Source: an uncultured Cytophagales bacterium
GTDB lineage: Bacteria > Bacteroidota > Bacteroidia > Cytophagales > UBA9547
Assembly (NCBI GenBank): GCA_945957555.1
Contig: CAMFLX010000003.1
Span: 56,446 to 120,445 of the forward strand
Direction of reading: 5' to 3'
Length of the DNA: 64,000 bases
Positions within the stretch are counted from its first letter, which is position 1; each line of letters begins with the position of its first letter. The position numbers and the translations under genes are program-made. The notes beneath the pieces are model-generated. The model was not told where the DNA came from and made no database searches. It was given only the letters and a program-made list of their open reading frames with translations. Below are positions 34,431 through 43,792 of this stretch, one piece after another.

Positions 34431-34555
34431 AAGATCTAATTTTTAAAAATATTCCAAAAATCTAAGCCTCAGGTAAGAAGACCAAAGTATGTATGATATA
34501 CAGTGGAAATATCCAAAAACTTACATTTAATACGTCCTTTTCTGTGAGAATGTTA

Positions 34556-34996
34556 CTAATCGCGCAATTTTTTAAAAAACTGCTTTAGGAGTTCGGAGCA
34601 TTCGGCCTCTAAAATCCCTTTTACAATTTGACATTTCGGATGTACTAATCTTTCAGAAATAAAGGTATAACCCTTTTTGGGGTCAGATGTGCCATATACG
34701 ATTTGAGGAATCTGTGACCAGCCCAAGGCTGAGGCACACATGGAGCAGGGCTCTAAGGTGACATATAATGTGCAGTCTATGAGGTATTTGCTGCCGAGAT
34801 AATTTGCCGCTGAGGTAAGTGCTATCATTTCTGCATGAGCAGTAACATCGTTGAGCAATTCAACTTGGTTGTAACCTTTGCCAATGATCTTATTGTTACA
34901 GACCACTACTGCGCCAATGGGAACCTCATTTTTTTCTAAAGCATATTTGGCTTCTTTTAAAGCCTCTTTCATGAAGTATTCGTAAGAATATTCCAT
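34556..34996 (-). CDS. tadA: tRNA-specific adenosine deaminase
   Basis: This 146-residue zinc deaminase converts adenosine 34 to inosine in tRNA-Arg(ACG). The zinc-binding and catalytic motifs are 'TAHAEMIAL' near residue 55 and 'LEPCSMCASAL' near 85. Length and motifs fit TadA rather than free-base deaminases. Its start codon directly follows the stop codon of the upstream secreted protein, so the pair is translationally linked. The presumed substrate tRNA-Arg(ACG) is encoded in this window at 61249-61322. Confidence 0.92.
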   Translation of the reverse strand: MEYSYEYFMKEALKEAKYALEKNEVPIGAVVVCNNKIIGKGYNQVELLNDVTAHAEMIALTSAANYLGSKYLIDCTLYVTLEPCSMCASALGWSQIPQIVYGTSDPKKGYTFISERLVHPKCQIVKGILEAECSELLKQFFKKLRD

Positions 34997-35635
34997 TTAT
35001 TTAGTTTTGAAAGGATTTTCAGGTTGCTTGCCTTTGTTAGGATTTTTTTTGTTACTCTCCATCATTATCGGTTTGTGTTTATTGGGGATCAAATTGATCT
35101 TTGCAGTAGCCATAATTGATTGGGCAGTGAGCTGATATTTGTCTTTGTATTTCTCAGGGCAATTAAAGCTAAATTGGTATATCTCACCATTTTGCAAAGC
35201 ATATTTCTTGAAAGTATACACCTTTATGATAGGTTTAACGGTCTGATTGCTACTTTCGTCTTGTATTTCAGAGACATATTCAAACTCTACAAAATCTCTA
35301 TTTTTTACAGTGATAATCGTATCTCTAAAGAAAGTAACCTTGCTGAAATTATTGTTGATCGTGGCTTTGTACACATCATGCAACAGCTTAATGTCATTAC
35401 CCCATACTCCATTTGAAACATTATATCCAAAATCTGCAAATCTGTCTGGGCTTATGTACATGGCTATGGGTTTGCGGTATGATGGGTATTTGGTTGCTAT
35501 ATCATTGTCCGACATGATTACAAAATCTGCAGGAAGTTTAATGCTTACGTTTTTGTCAAGGTTTACTTTTACCAACTTGGTCTGAGCTGAGGTAAGCAAT
35601 AGCAATATCAACAGTGCCGAAACTTTTTTGATCAT
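34997..35635 (-). CDS. Secreted hypothetical protein upstream of tadA
   Basis: The 212-residue product has a short signal peptide (MIKKVSALLILLLLTSAQ). The mature part looks like a mixed alpha/beta domain ('NVSIKLPADFVIMSDNDIATKYPSYRKPIAMYIS', 'FRDTIITVKNRDFVEFEYVSE', 'IYQFSFNCPEKYKDKYQLTAQSIMATAKI'), reminiscent of PsbP/MOG1-like lipoprotein folds. The C-terminal 25 residues are a basic, Asn/Pro/Lys-rich tail. No named family is recognised. It abuts tadA without a gap. Confidence 0.6.
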   Translation of the reverse strand: MIKKVSALLILLLLTSAQTKLVKVNLDKNVSIKLPADFVIMSDNDIATKYPSYRKPIAMYISPDRFADFGYNVSNGVWGNDIKLLHDVYKATINNNFSKVTFFRDTIITVKNRDFVEFEYVSEIQDESSNQTVKPIIKVYTFKKYALQNGEIYQFSFNCPEKYKDKYQLTAQSIMATAKINLIPNKHKPIMMESNKKNPNKGKQPENPFKTK

Positions 35636-35727
35636 GAGATTTGAGAATTTATTACAAACAAAATAAAAAATGTCATTAATAACAATAACCCAATTACAAT
35701 ATACCCGTAAGAATATTTGTTACCAAC

Positions 35728-36633
35728 ATGTATAGATTTATTTTAAATATAATTTTAGCATTGTCGCTCATTGGCAATGTGATCTCGGCTAAAGAAAACA
35801 AGGATGTATCTAAAGCTTCAACAACAAACTCTTGTAAAGAGAATTTGTATGAAGTGTGTATTGATAAAAAGAATATGTCTGATGTCCAACTCTTGACTTT
35901 ATCCGAAATTAATATCTCAAAACATGAAATTAGTATTATCGAAAAAAAGGTAGAAAAGCTTTGTCAAGTGTTGAAAAGCAAGAAAGCAGAACTCTCCGAA
36001 GTAGGGTTTGTAACATTTACTTTTAACTATGTCAAAAAACAGTATTTGATTAATTATAAAGCAGATGCAGAATTTTCAGAGCTGTTTAAAACCAATACTT
36101 ATGATTGTGTGACAGGAACTGCTCTTTTTGCGTTATTATTTGAAAGGTTTGAGATCAAATACCAGATTTTGGAAAGCTATTCTCACGTATGCATAAAAGT
36201 ACAAAATGATTCGATGAATATTCTTCTTGAATCAACTCTAAAGGATGGGATCTATACAGATGGTAAGAAGATCTATGAGATGGTTCATAAGTTTCATTCT
36301 GAAAGAAGAGACTTGGTTGTAAAAGTCTTTAATGCGTCTTACAAACCTTTAAATTCAAATTATTACAGCTCAAAGATCGACCTAACTCAGCTTATTGGAA
36401 TCCTATATTTCAACAAGGCCGCTCAAAACCTTGTCGAAAAGAAATACGAACAGTCAATTTATTTCGCAAAATTCGCCAATGCTTTATACCCTTCTACAAG
36501 GACCCAAGGTTTCTTGGTTTATTCTATGGATCTTTTGCTTAAAGATGATTCGGTAGATTATAAAACTAAGGTAACCTATTATAAGAAATATAAGTATCTA
36601 ATAGGAGAATCTCTGTTGGTGTTAAAACAATAA
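35728..36633 (+). CDS. Secreted transglutaminase-like protein
   Basis: The 301-residue product has a signal peptide ending 'NVISAKE'. The central part carries the layout of a transglutaminase-like cysteine hydrolase: Cys in 'TNTYDCVTGTALFALLFERF' (about 132), His in 'ESYSHVCIKVQND' (about 152) and an acidic residue in 'NILLESTLKDG' (about 165). The spacing is short but matches small bacterial transglutaminase-like domains. A helical C-terminal region of TPR-like character follows ('AAQNLVEKKYEQSIYFAKFANALYP'). It is probably a peptidase or non-catalytic scaffold in the periplasm. It ends 4 bp before the glutamate-synthase-like gene, suggesting co-transcription. Confidence 0.65.
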   Translation: MYRFILNIILALSLIGNVISAKENKDVSKASTTNSCKENLYEVCIDKKNMSDVQLLTLSEINISKHEISIIEKKVEKLCQVLKSKKAELSEVGFVTFTFNYVKKQYLINYKADAEFSELFKTNTYDCVTGTALFALLFERFEIKYQILESYSHVCIKVQNDSMNILLESTLKDGIYTDGKKIYEMVHKFHSERRDLVVKVFNASYKPLNSNYYSSKIDLTQLIGILYFNKAAQNLVEKKYEQSIYFAKFANALYPSTRTQGFLVYSMDLLLKDDSVDYKTKVTYYKKYKYLIGESLLVLKQ

Positions 36634-36637
36634 ACAT

Positions 36638-38197
36638 ATGGAAACGATCATGCAACATTGGTGGTACATTGTACCATTATTTCTTATTGCGGTTGCAATA
36701 AAAGATGTTTTCTTTAACAGAAAACATACCATTAAACACAATTTCCCAGTAGTGGGTCACTTGCGTTATTTCTTGGAAAAGATAGGCCCAGAGCTTAGAC
36801 AATATATAGTTGCCAATAATAGGGAAGAGTTACCTTTTACTAGAAGTGAGCGGTCTTGGGTATATGCGTCATCCAAAAAGGAGAACAATTATCAAGGTTT
36901 TGGTACTGATCAGGATTTGAGTAGGCCTGGTCATATCTTTATCAAGCCCAGTTTGTTTCCTTATAAACTTAGTCTTGCGAATCACCCCAACAAGAAGGAC
37001 CCAACTTTTGTACCTTGTGCAAAGGTTATGGGTGAGTATAATAAAAGAAGGAAACCCTATAGGCCATATTCTGTTGTAAACATTTCTGGGATGAGTTTTG
37101 GTTCTCTGTCAGCGAAAGCTGTTGAGAGCCTTAATAAGGGGGCTGCAAAAGCTGGAGCATATCAAAACACAGGAGAGGGGGGACTTTCACCTTATCACAA
37201 CCAAGGTGCTGATATTATGTTCCATTTTGGGACAGGGTATTTTGGTGTAAGGGATAAGGAGGGTAATTTCTCTATGGAAAAATTGATAGATGTGGTGAAT
37301 CAAAACCCTAATATTAGGGCTATAGACGTTAAGCTGTCTCAAGGTGCAAAACCAGGAAAGGGCGGGGTACTACCTGCTGCAAAGATCACTAAAGAGATCG
37401 CAGATATTAGGGGTATTCCTATGGGGCAAGATGCGATCTCTCCAGCTACACACTCAGCGTTTAGTAATATTCCTGAATTGCTCGATTTCATAGAGGCTAT
37501 TGCAGATAAAACAGGGCTTCCTGTTGGTTTTAAAGCCGCTGTAGGTAAAATGGAAATGTGGGAGGAACTTGCAGATGAAATGATCAAACGCAATACAGGT
37601 CCAGATTTTATTACCATAGATGGTGGTGAAGGAGGTACAGGAGCAGCTCCGCCAGCATTTTCAGAGAGTGTTTCTTTGCCTTGGGTATATGGTTTTGCCA
37701 ATGTATATAAAGTATTTAAGGATAAAGGCTTAACTGACAGAATCGTGTTCTGTGCTTCGGGTAAGTTGGGTTTTCCTGCAAAAGCCATGATGGCTTTTGC
37801 GATGGGTGCTGATGTTATACACGTGGCAAGGGAAGCTATGATGTCTATTGGTTGTATACAAGCACAGGTTTGTCATACCAATAAATGTCCTACAGGGATT
37901 GCGACTCAAAATAAATGGTTGCAAGGAGGTATAGACATTACCTTAAAGTCAGAAAGGGCTTATAACTATATTACAACTTTAAGGAAGGAAATCCTTGAAA
38001 TTACGCATGCCTGCGGTTATGAACATCCTACACAAATGCAAATGGAGGACATAGAACTGAGTATGGGAGATAATAATTTCACTTTACCACTAAGGGATTG
38101 TTATGGTTATCAAAAGGTTCCTGTAAAATTTGAAAACATGCAGTTGCTCAAAGATTGTCCACATTTAGGAAATATTAAAAAGATAGTTGAGTCCTAA
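36638..38197 (+). CDS. FMN-binding glutamate synthase-like protein
   Basis: This 519-residue protein has one N-terminal membrane helix (WWYIVPLFLIAVAIKDVFF). The FMN-binding TIM-barrel domain of glutamate synthase large subunits follows. Seen are 'VNISGMSFGSLSAKAVESLNKGA', 'NTGEGGLSPYH', 'IDVKLSQGAKPGKGG', 'ITIDGGEGGTGAAP' and the 3Fe-4S cysteines 'CIQAQVCHTNKCPTGIATQ'. It lacks the glutaminase domain and the C-terminal GXGXG repeat of full GltB. Such stand-alone proteins are common in bacteria, and their substrate is unclear. It sits 4 bp after the transglutaminase-like gene. Confidence 0.9.
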   Translation: METIMQHWWYIVPLFLIAVAIKDVFFNRKHTIKHNFPVVGHLRYFLEKIGPELRQYIVANNREELPFTRSERSWVYASSKKENNYQGFGTDQDLSRPGHIFIKPSLFPYKLSLANHPNKKDPTFVPCAKVMGEYNKRRKPYRPYSVVNISGMSFGSLSAKAVESLNKGAAKAGAYQNTGEGGLSPYHNQGADIMFHFGTGYFGVRDKEGNFSMEKLIDVVNQNPNIRAIDVKLSQGAKPGKGGVLPAAKITKEIADIRGIPMGQDAISPATHSAFSNIPELLDFIEAIADKTGLPVGFKAAVGKMEMWEELADEMIKRNTGPDFITIDGGEGGTGAAPPAFSESVSLPWVYGFANVYKVFKDKGLTDRIVFCASGKLGFPAKAMMAFAMGADVIHVAREAMMSIGCIQAQVCHTNKCPTGIATQNKWLQGGIDITLKSERAYNYITTLRKEILEITHACGYEHPTQMQMEDIELSMGDNNFTLPLRDCYGYQKVPVKFENMQLLKDCPHLGNIKKIVES

Positions 38198-38246
38198 AAA
38201 TGGGTAGAATTAAAGTAATCTAGTCGAATTGGATGTTCTGGAAATT

Positions 38247-38280
38247 AAAGCACTTTCTTCTTGGAAGTGCTTTTTATTTT
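38247..38280 (+). terminator. Terminator of the glutamate synthase-like operon
   Basis: The 9-bp stem AAAGCACTT/AAGTGCTTT has a 9-nt loop and runs into TTATTTTT. Confidence 0.8.
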
Positions 38281-38344
38281 TAACAGTAGTATTTCTTAAA
38301 ACATTTATAGCGCTTAGGCGTAAAATCCTTAAAAATTTAAGAAT

Positions 38345-38731
38345 ATGAATACTTGGACTGAAGAAGATTTTATTACTTATCTATATCATATTGTAGCGGA
38401 TGCTGACCTTGAGACTGGTGTGAAGGAAATAGCCGTTATTAAACATAGGGCATCGACAATTATTTCTAAATATCTAAACAATCCTACATATTCTTATGAA
38501 GCATCGCTAAAAAAGATTCAGGATACAGAAGGAGTAAGTTTGATTCAAGCTGAGGAGATCGTTAAGAAACTTATTCTTAAGTTTCAACTCCCAAAAGAGG
38601 TCAAGAATGCTATTTTTGAAGATATTAATGCCATTGCCCTTGCTGATGAGCGTCTTACAGTATCAGAGCAAGAAACCATTGGTTTTATCAAAAGGACACT
38701 TTTGGCCACGGAAATGCCACTGAGTTGGTAA
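38345..38731 (+). CDS. TerB-like small protein
   Basis: This 128-residue all-helical, soluble protein has two acidic helix-turn segments, 'IVADADLETGVKEIAVIKHRA' and 'INAIALADERLTVSEQETIGFIKRTLL'. The second is the 'A.AD..l...E...i' pattern typical of TerB/DjlA-N-like domains, which can bind metal ions through paired acidic residues. The family is linked to tellurite and stress responses in general, but no specific role can be claimed. It lies between a terminator and the gene at 38891. Confidence 0.5.
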   Translation: MNTWTEEDFITYLYHIVADADLETGVKEIAVIKHRASTIISKYLNNPTYSYEASLKKIQDTEGVSLIQAEEIVKKLILKFQLPKEVKNAIFEDINAIALADERLTVSEQETIGFIKRTLLATEMPLSW

Positions 38732-38890
38732 TTTTAAGCCTTCTTGACAAAAACGCTAAACCCTTAAATCTAATATTCTGAGCTACAAAAGCATCTTTGA
38801 AAATATTATGCAATAATTTTTGCAGATGAACTTGTAATATCAATTAAAATAATTTAATTTTATATTAAAATAGTACAAAAATAAGATATT

Positions 38891-40225
38891 ATGAATCAAA
38901 TTAACTACAGTTACGAAATCCTCATCATTGACGGGTTGGGTAAGTCAGAAATTACAACTGTAAAGTCATTGTCGAAGGCCTTGGGTTATTCGGAGAAACT
39001 TTGGGAAGATGCAGAGATCAAAGATGGTGCAAACGAGGCATTCATAGAAGACAAGATTCAAGGATTAAGTCTTCAAGTAAACAAAGTTGGTGATGGGTCT
39101 GATGTAAGTAAAAATGCACATGAAGCTGCTTTTTTATTGAGTGTCAAAAGCCCCAATTTTGAGAAAATTGAACCTTTTAGATTTAAACTCTTGCAACACA
39201 TTATTCACAAGCTTGGTTTTGTGAGTGCTAGAGTGGTTTCAGATACTGTTTCAGAAAAAATAGCAAATAGCATATATCCACATATTAAGGATGTTGAAAA
39301 TGCATTTAGAAAGAACTTAGTGAAGACCTTTACACAGAAAGAAGGCTTTTCTTGGCTCGATGTCGTAGCTCCCAAATCTGTTCTTGAAGGGATACAACAA
39401 AGGAAGGCCGTAACGAATGTTTTTGATGGATTGATCGATACCAGTGCATCATTCACTAATTTTTCAGATCTTACAGAAATGCTTTCGAAGGTGTCATATG
39501 CAGATATTAGCTTTAAGACTAATTGGGCGGCACTCTCAGAACTAAGAAATAAAGTGCTGAGCTATGCACCATTGGTAAAAGAAGATTATAATCTTGCTCA
39601 CAAGGTATCCAAAGAACTATTGAGCATAATTGCACAAAACGATGGTGCTCTGCGCTACGTTAAAAGTGCTCCTGTCGAGCCACTAAAGGCTAGTGTATCG
39701 ATTTCATCAAAAGCAGTTACGCCAGAGTCTGTATCGGTACCAGTTCCAGAGCCTATCATTGAAGTTAAAAAAGAGACACCTCCACCCGTTGAGAAAAAAC
39801 CTGTCGTAAATTTAGTGTTTACAGAGGAACCAGAAGTTAAGAAGGAACCTGTATTGGCAAGTGTGCCATCGGAAGTAGGTGCAAGTAATAGTAATGGGGA
39901 ACAAAAAGTTACAGAGCAGGTAAGTTCTAAAATCTCGAGTGCTGTCTTAGAAGAAGACAAACCTTACGTGAGCAAAGCTACTACTGGAGCATTTGACATT
40001 ATCTCAGAGCAGGTATTTCTTTCCGAACTCAAAGAATTTGAACGTTCGCAGAATGGTCAATTGGTAAATCTTAAATTGTTTGTGACCCACGTATTGGGTG
40101 ATAAAGGATACTCGTCTGGTCCAGCATACTCACTTTCAAAATCATTGAGTGAAAGTGGTAAAGTTACTGTATATGACACCAAAGACAATGTGGGGCTGAT
40201 TGTAAAAGCCATACGTTCTAACTAG
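38891..40225 (+). CDS. Candidate Swt1/HEPN-like protein with C-terminal OST-HTH-like domain
   Basis: I recognise three parts in this 444-residue cytoplasmic protein. Residues 1-100 are a mixed domain of unknown type. Residues about 110-255 look like a Swt1-type HEPN module: 'ANSIYPHIKDVENAFRKNLVKTF', 'FTNFSDLTEML' and 'LSELRNKVLSYAPLVKEDYNLAHKVSKELL'. In active HEPN RNases the motif is R-x4/6-H; here it reads 'RNKVLSY', with Ser/Tyr in place of His. A Pro/Glu/Lys-rich linker follows (about 260-370). The end (about 378-444) resembles a LOTUS/OST-HTH RNA-binding fold: 'FLSELKEFERSQNGQLVNLKLFVTHVLGDKGY' and 'YSLSKSLSESGKVTVYD'. All domain names are from pattern memory. It is monocistronic with its own terminator. 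Confidence 0.55.
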   Translation: MNQINYSYEILIIDGLGKSEITTVKSLSKALGYSEKLWEDAEIKDGANEAFIEDKIQGLSLQVNKVGDGSDVSKNAHEAAFLLSVKSPNFEKIEPFRFKLLQHIIHKLGFVSARVVSDTVSEKIANSIYPHIKDVENAFRKNLVKTFTQKEGFSWLDVVAPKSVLEGIQQRKAVTNVFDGLIDTSASFTNFSDLTEMLSKVSYADISFKTNWAALSELRNKVLSYAPLVKEDYNLAHKVSKELLSIIAQNDGALRYVKSAPVEPLKASVSISSKAVTPESVSVPVPEPIIEVKKETPPPVEKKPVVNLVFTEEPEVKKEPVLASVPSEVGASNSNGEQKVTEQVSSKISSAVLEEDKPYVSKATTGAFDIISEQVFLSELKEFERSQNGQLVNLKLFVTHVLGDKGYSSGPAYSLSKSLSESGKVTVYDTKDNVGLIVKAIRSN

Positions 40226-40266
40226 GAATCACGTAAATTTATATAGTGTAGTGGTATGTAGCATAT

Positions 40267-40298
40267 ACCTCCAAGGTTTAGACTTTGGAGGTTTTTTT
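40267..40298 (+). terminator. Terminator of the HEPN-like gene
   Basis: The stem ACCTCCAA/TTGGAGGT has a short loop and is followed by seven T residues. Confidence 0.85.
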
Positions 40299-40303
40299 GT
40301 GTC

Positions 40304-42463
40304 TTACTTTTCCAAACTAATGTTAAAATCAGCGCCCATTACAAGTTTTCCTTCAACTTCACTGTCTGCACCAGGAACCTGTAACCCTTTGATTTTGGTA
40401 GTTTTCCCCTTACTGAGTAAATCATAAATTTGCTTATCACTGAGTTTTTTTCCTAAGATCTCAAAAGGAATCTTAAAACCACAAATCTTGAAGTTGCCGC
40501 AACCGTAAGCTGCACTCCCTTTTCTGAGCAGGTGTTCTTTACATTTAGGACAAAAGAGTGCTTGGATATTGATTTCTTCTTTTACCTTAGCCTCTTTGGG
40601 TTTAACTTCTTTTGGGGCTTTCTCAGGTTTTTCCTCTGGTGCAGGTTCAGGAGCGATAGTTATGGTGCGATATTGATAGGCATTGCTTTTTACTTCATGG
40701 GTTAGCTCTACCACCATTTGGATCAATTCCTGTTTAAACGTCTCCATCTGATATTCACCCTTTTCTATTAGTCTTAGCTTCTTTTCCCAAGCACCAGTAA
40801 GTTCTGAACTCTTAAGAAGTTCGTTTTGTATCGTATCTATCAGATCTATACCCGTTTGCGTAGCAAAAAGGTTCTTCTTCTTTTTCTCAATGTATCTCCG
40901 CTTGATGAGCGTCTCTATAATATTTGCACGGGTAGAAGGTCTACCGATACCATTGTCTTTGAGTAGTTCTCGCATTTCCTCATCTTCCACTTGTTTGCCG
41001 GCTGTTTCCATGGCTCTGAGTAAAGTTGCTTCCGTAAAAGCTTTTGGAGGACTGGTCTTGCCCTGATGAATTCTAGGCTTATGAGGTCCTTTCTCGCCTA
41101 CTTCGAAAATCGGCATGATTTTCTCCTCATCCTCTTCTTTTTCGTCGTCCTCTTTGTCTTTTTTAACCTTAACATCGCTGGCATATACCAGTTTCCAACC
41201 TGGATCTAAGATCTGTTTTCCGGTAGCTTTAAACTCGATTTGTCCGACTGTACCTAATACGGTGGTATTAGAAATTTTACATTCTGGATAAAAGACTGCA
41301 ATGAACCTGCGTGCAATAAGATCATACACTCGCTTTTCTTCTGGAACTAAGCCAACAGGCAATACTTCTGTGGGTATGATAGCATGGTGATCCGTAACTT
41401 TCTTGTCATCAAATACTGCTTTAGATTTAGGGATCGGTTTTTCAAGTATTGGTGCCGTAAGATTTTGATAGTACTGCATACTTTGAAGAATACCTCCCAC
41501 TTTTGGGTGTAAGTCTTCCGACAGATAAGTGGTGTCTACCCTTGGGTAAGTGACAAATTTTTTTTCGTAAAGATTCTGGACATACTTTAAAGTATCCTCC
41601 GCTGAGTAGCCAAATTTTTTATTGGCTTCCACTTGGAGTCCCGTGAGGTCAAAAAGCCTTGGATTGCCCTCTTTACCGTCCTTTTTTTCAAAACTCGTAA
41701 CTGTGAATTCTGGATGCTGTTCCAAATATGCTAAGCCCTTGGTGGCTCGATCCACATTTTGAATGCGCTCAATGGTAGCAGTAAACTCTGTCTCACGATA
41801 CATTGTTTTCAGTTCCCAATAGTCCGCAGAAGTAAAGGCATTTATTTCCTTTTGTCTTTGGACGATCATGGCCAATGTGGGTGTTTGCACCCTTCCAATG
41901 GACAAGACCACCTTGCCCTGTCCAAATTTTTTGGTGAAAAGGCGCGTAGCATTCATACCTAAGAGCCAATCACCAATGGCTCTGGCGCTCCCTGCGGCAT
42001 ATAAATTGTTGTATTGAGCACTTTCTTTAAGATTTTTGAATCCTTCACGAATGGCTTGTTCGGTAAGCGACGAAATCCAAAGACGTTTTACAGGAACCGA
42101 ACATTTGGCTTTAAGTAGCACCCAACGTTGAATGAGTTCACCCTCTTGCCCCGCATCACCACAGTTGATCACTTCTTCACAATTGCTTACTAAGTGTTCT
42201 ATGATTTTAAACTGTTTTTCTACGCCTCCATTGTCAATCAGCTTGATACCAAAACTTTGTGGAATCATGGGAAGATCCGCAAGTCGCCACATCTTCCATT
42301 CTGGTACATAGTCGTGGGGCTCTTTAAGTGTACAGAAATGTCCGAAAGTCCAGGTGACTTGGTAACCATTACCTTCATAGTACCCATCTTTACGTTGTTT
42401 TGCACCGATCACCTCAGCAATATCCTTAGCAACGCTGGGTTTCTCAGCTATGCAAACTTTCAT
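40304..42463 (-). CDS. topB: DNA topoisomerase III (type IA)
   Basis: The start is set at 42463 (MKVCIAEKPSVAKDIAEVIG), giving about 719 residues. The Toprim domain opens with 'AEKPSVAKDI' and contains 'INCGDAGQEGELIQRW' with its acidic metal ligands. The strand-passage core contains 'LSIGRVQTPTLAMIV'. The catalytic Tyr lies in 'VTYPRVDTTYLSED' (about 305), where many family members have RTD and this one RVD. 'NGIGRPSTRANIIETL' follows, and the C-terminus has a zinc ribbon ('FCPKCKEHLLRKGSAAYGCGNFKICGF'). It relaxes and decatenates DNA. No conjugation gene is nearby, so this looks like a housekeeping copy. Confidence 0.94.
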   Translation of the reverse strand: MKVCIAEKPSVAKDIAEVIGAKQRKDGYYEGNGYQVTWTFGHFCTLKEPHDYVPEWKMWRLADLPMIPQSFGIKLIDNGGVEKQFKIIEHLVSNCEEVINCGDAGQEGELIQRWVLLKAKCSVPVKRLWISSLTEQAIREGFKNLKESAQYNNLYAAGSARAIGDWLLGMNATRLFTKKFGQGKVVLSIGRVQTPTLAMIVQRQKEINAFTSADYWELKTMYRETEFTATIERIQNVDRATKGLAYLEQHPEFTVTSFEKKDGKEGNPRLFDLTGLQVEANKKFGYSAEDTLKYVQNLYEKKFVTYPRVDTTYLSEDLHPKVGGILQSMQYYQNLTAPILEKPIPKSKAVFDDKKVTDHHAIIPTEVLPVGLVPEEKRVYDLIARRFIAVFYPECKISNTTVLGTVGQIEFKATGKQILDPGWKLVYASDVKVKKDKEDDEKEEDEEKIMPIFEVGEKGPHKPRIHQGKTSPPKAFTEATLLRAMETAGKQVEDEEMRELLKDNGIGRPSTRANIIETLIKRRYIEKKKKNLFATQTGIDLIDTIQNELLKSSELTGAWEKKLRLIEKGEYQMETFKQELIQMVVELTHEVKSNAYQYRTITIAPEPAPEEKPEKAPKEVKPKEAKVKEEINIQALFCPKCKEHLLRKGSAAYGCGNFKICGFKIPFEILGKKLSDKQIYDLLSKGKTTKIKGLQVPGADSEVEGKLVMGADFNISLEK

Positions 42464-42820
42464 CTTGGTCTGTGTGCCTTCCTCTGTCATATCCAATCGA
42501 CATGCAATTTCGTATTTTTTCAGGGAATTGTGAAGATGACTTTTGTAAATGATAGTTTCATGTTTGATTCAGATCTAGCCATAGCCTCCAAATCCAATGT
42601 AGGGGGCCAATAATCAATTTTTATCTCTTAAATTTTTTGAAGATTGGTCATTATTTAGGTTAGTTTTTATTAACCTTCATTTTCATTAAATTTTTTGGTC
42701 AAAACTTATTTTAGATTTTGATCGTAATGGCCTTTTAATTTAAATAAATGGATTATAACAACTGTACACTAATTTTTCAAAAGAATGTGTACATTGTGAC
42801 GGATATAACTGAAATATGGC
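42464..42820. other. Divergent promoter region of topB and the 42821 gene
   Basis: No gene is seen. A 7-bp inverted repeat TGTACAC/GTGTACA with a 17-bp spacer lies at 42763-42793, just upstream of the plus-strand gene. Neither direction shows a perfect TAnnTTTG pair. Confidence 0.4.
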
Positions 42821-43711
42821 ATGATGACGCTCAACATATTACACAAAAGAGAGATCGAGCAAGTACCTTCTGCCTCTGGTATAGAGGTTTATAATGATTT
42901 TTTTTACGTGGTTGGGGACAATTCACCTTGGCTGTTCAAACTCGATAGTAACTACACTATTGTAGAGAAGTTTCAAATAGCGAGTTCTGATGCTTTGATA
43001 AACGGCCAAATTGCAAAAAAAGACAAACCTGATTTTGAAGCCATGACACTAGTGGTCAATGGTAATGAAGATGAGTTGCTTATATTTGGGTCGGGTTCTA
43101 AATCGCCTTTGCGTGATGGATTGGTACGAATTCTGATTGGTAAAAATCACGAAGTTCTTCATTTCTCGCTTTCAGAACTTTATGAGGTTATTAGAAAAAA
43201 AGGTGGTCTTGGCAAGAAGGATCTTAATATTGAAGCAGCTACTGCCGATGCTAAAAATTTATATTTATTCAATAGAGGCAAGAATAGGATTATCATTCTT
43301 AAACTTAAAAAATTTCTGAAGTATTTAAATGGAAAGTGCATTTGCCCTGAGCCTAAAATACTGAAAATCAAATTACCGAAAATAGGTAAAATCAAGTCCG
43401 GGTTTTCTGGTGCTACCACAAGCCCTGATGGAAAATCGCTTATTTTTACGGCATCAGTCGAAAACACATCAGATTGGGTAGATGATGGAGAGATCCTAGG
43501 CAGTTTTGTTGGTGTTATACCTTTGAGAAAGCTTCTTGATCAAATGGTAGCAAAATGTATTCCCATAGTTGCTGTGGACAAAGTGTTGAAAATCAAAGTA
43601 GAATCTGTTTCAGTAAGTCATGTAGATGCATTAAATGGTATCCACCTACTCTTAGTCACTGATAGCGATGGCAAAGAGTCGGAGCTGTTGGAGGCTGTAT
43701 TGCATATTTAA
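42821..43711 (+). CDS. Hypothetical beta-propeller-like protein (DUF6929-like, tentative)
   Basis: This 296-residue protein without a signal peptide reads as repeated four-strand units: 'ASGIEVYNDFFYVVGDNSPWLFKLD', 'DFEAMTLVVNGNEDELLIFGSGSKSPLRDGLVRI', 'LNIEAATADAKNLYLFNRGKNRIIIL', 'GFSGATTSPDGKSLIFTASVE' and 'VDALNGIHLLLVTDSDG'. The 'DFEAM' and 'NIEAA' motifs recur, as in esterase-like phytase propellers, whose acidic residues bind calcium or phosphate. A family name of DUF6929 is only a recollection. The function is unknown. Confidence 0.55.
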   Translation: MMTLNILHKREIEQVPSASGIEVYNDFFYVVGDNSPWLFKLDSNYTIVEKFQIASSDALINGQIAKKDKPDFEAMTLVVNGNEDELLIFGSGSKSPLRDGLVRILIGKNHEVLHFSLSELYEVIRKKGGLGKKDLNIEAATADAKNLYLFNRGKNRIIILKLKKFLKYLNGKCICPEPKILKIKLPKIGKIKSGFSGATTSPDGKSLIFTASVENTSDWVDDGEILGSFVGVIPLRKLLDQMVAKCIPIVAVDKVLKIKVESVSVSHVDALNGIHLLLVTDSDGKESELLEAVLHI

Positions 43712-43792
43712 AACAGGACTCTTTTCGAATAAACATCTATCTGTCACTAAAATGATCTACTTTTGTGGTCGATTGATCAATAAACACGGTAT

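Noticed and set aside
37339-37788. 149-aa antisense ORF
   Set aside because: Mirror of the glycine-rich FMN-binding core of the glutamate synthase-like gene.
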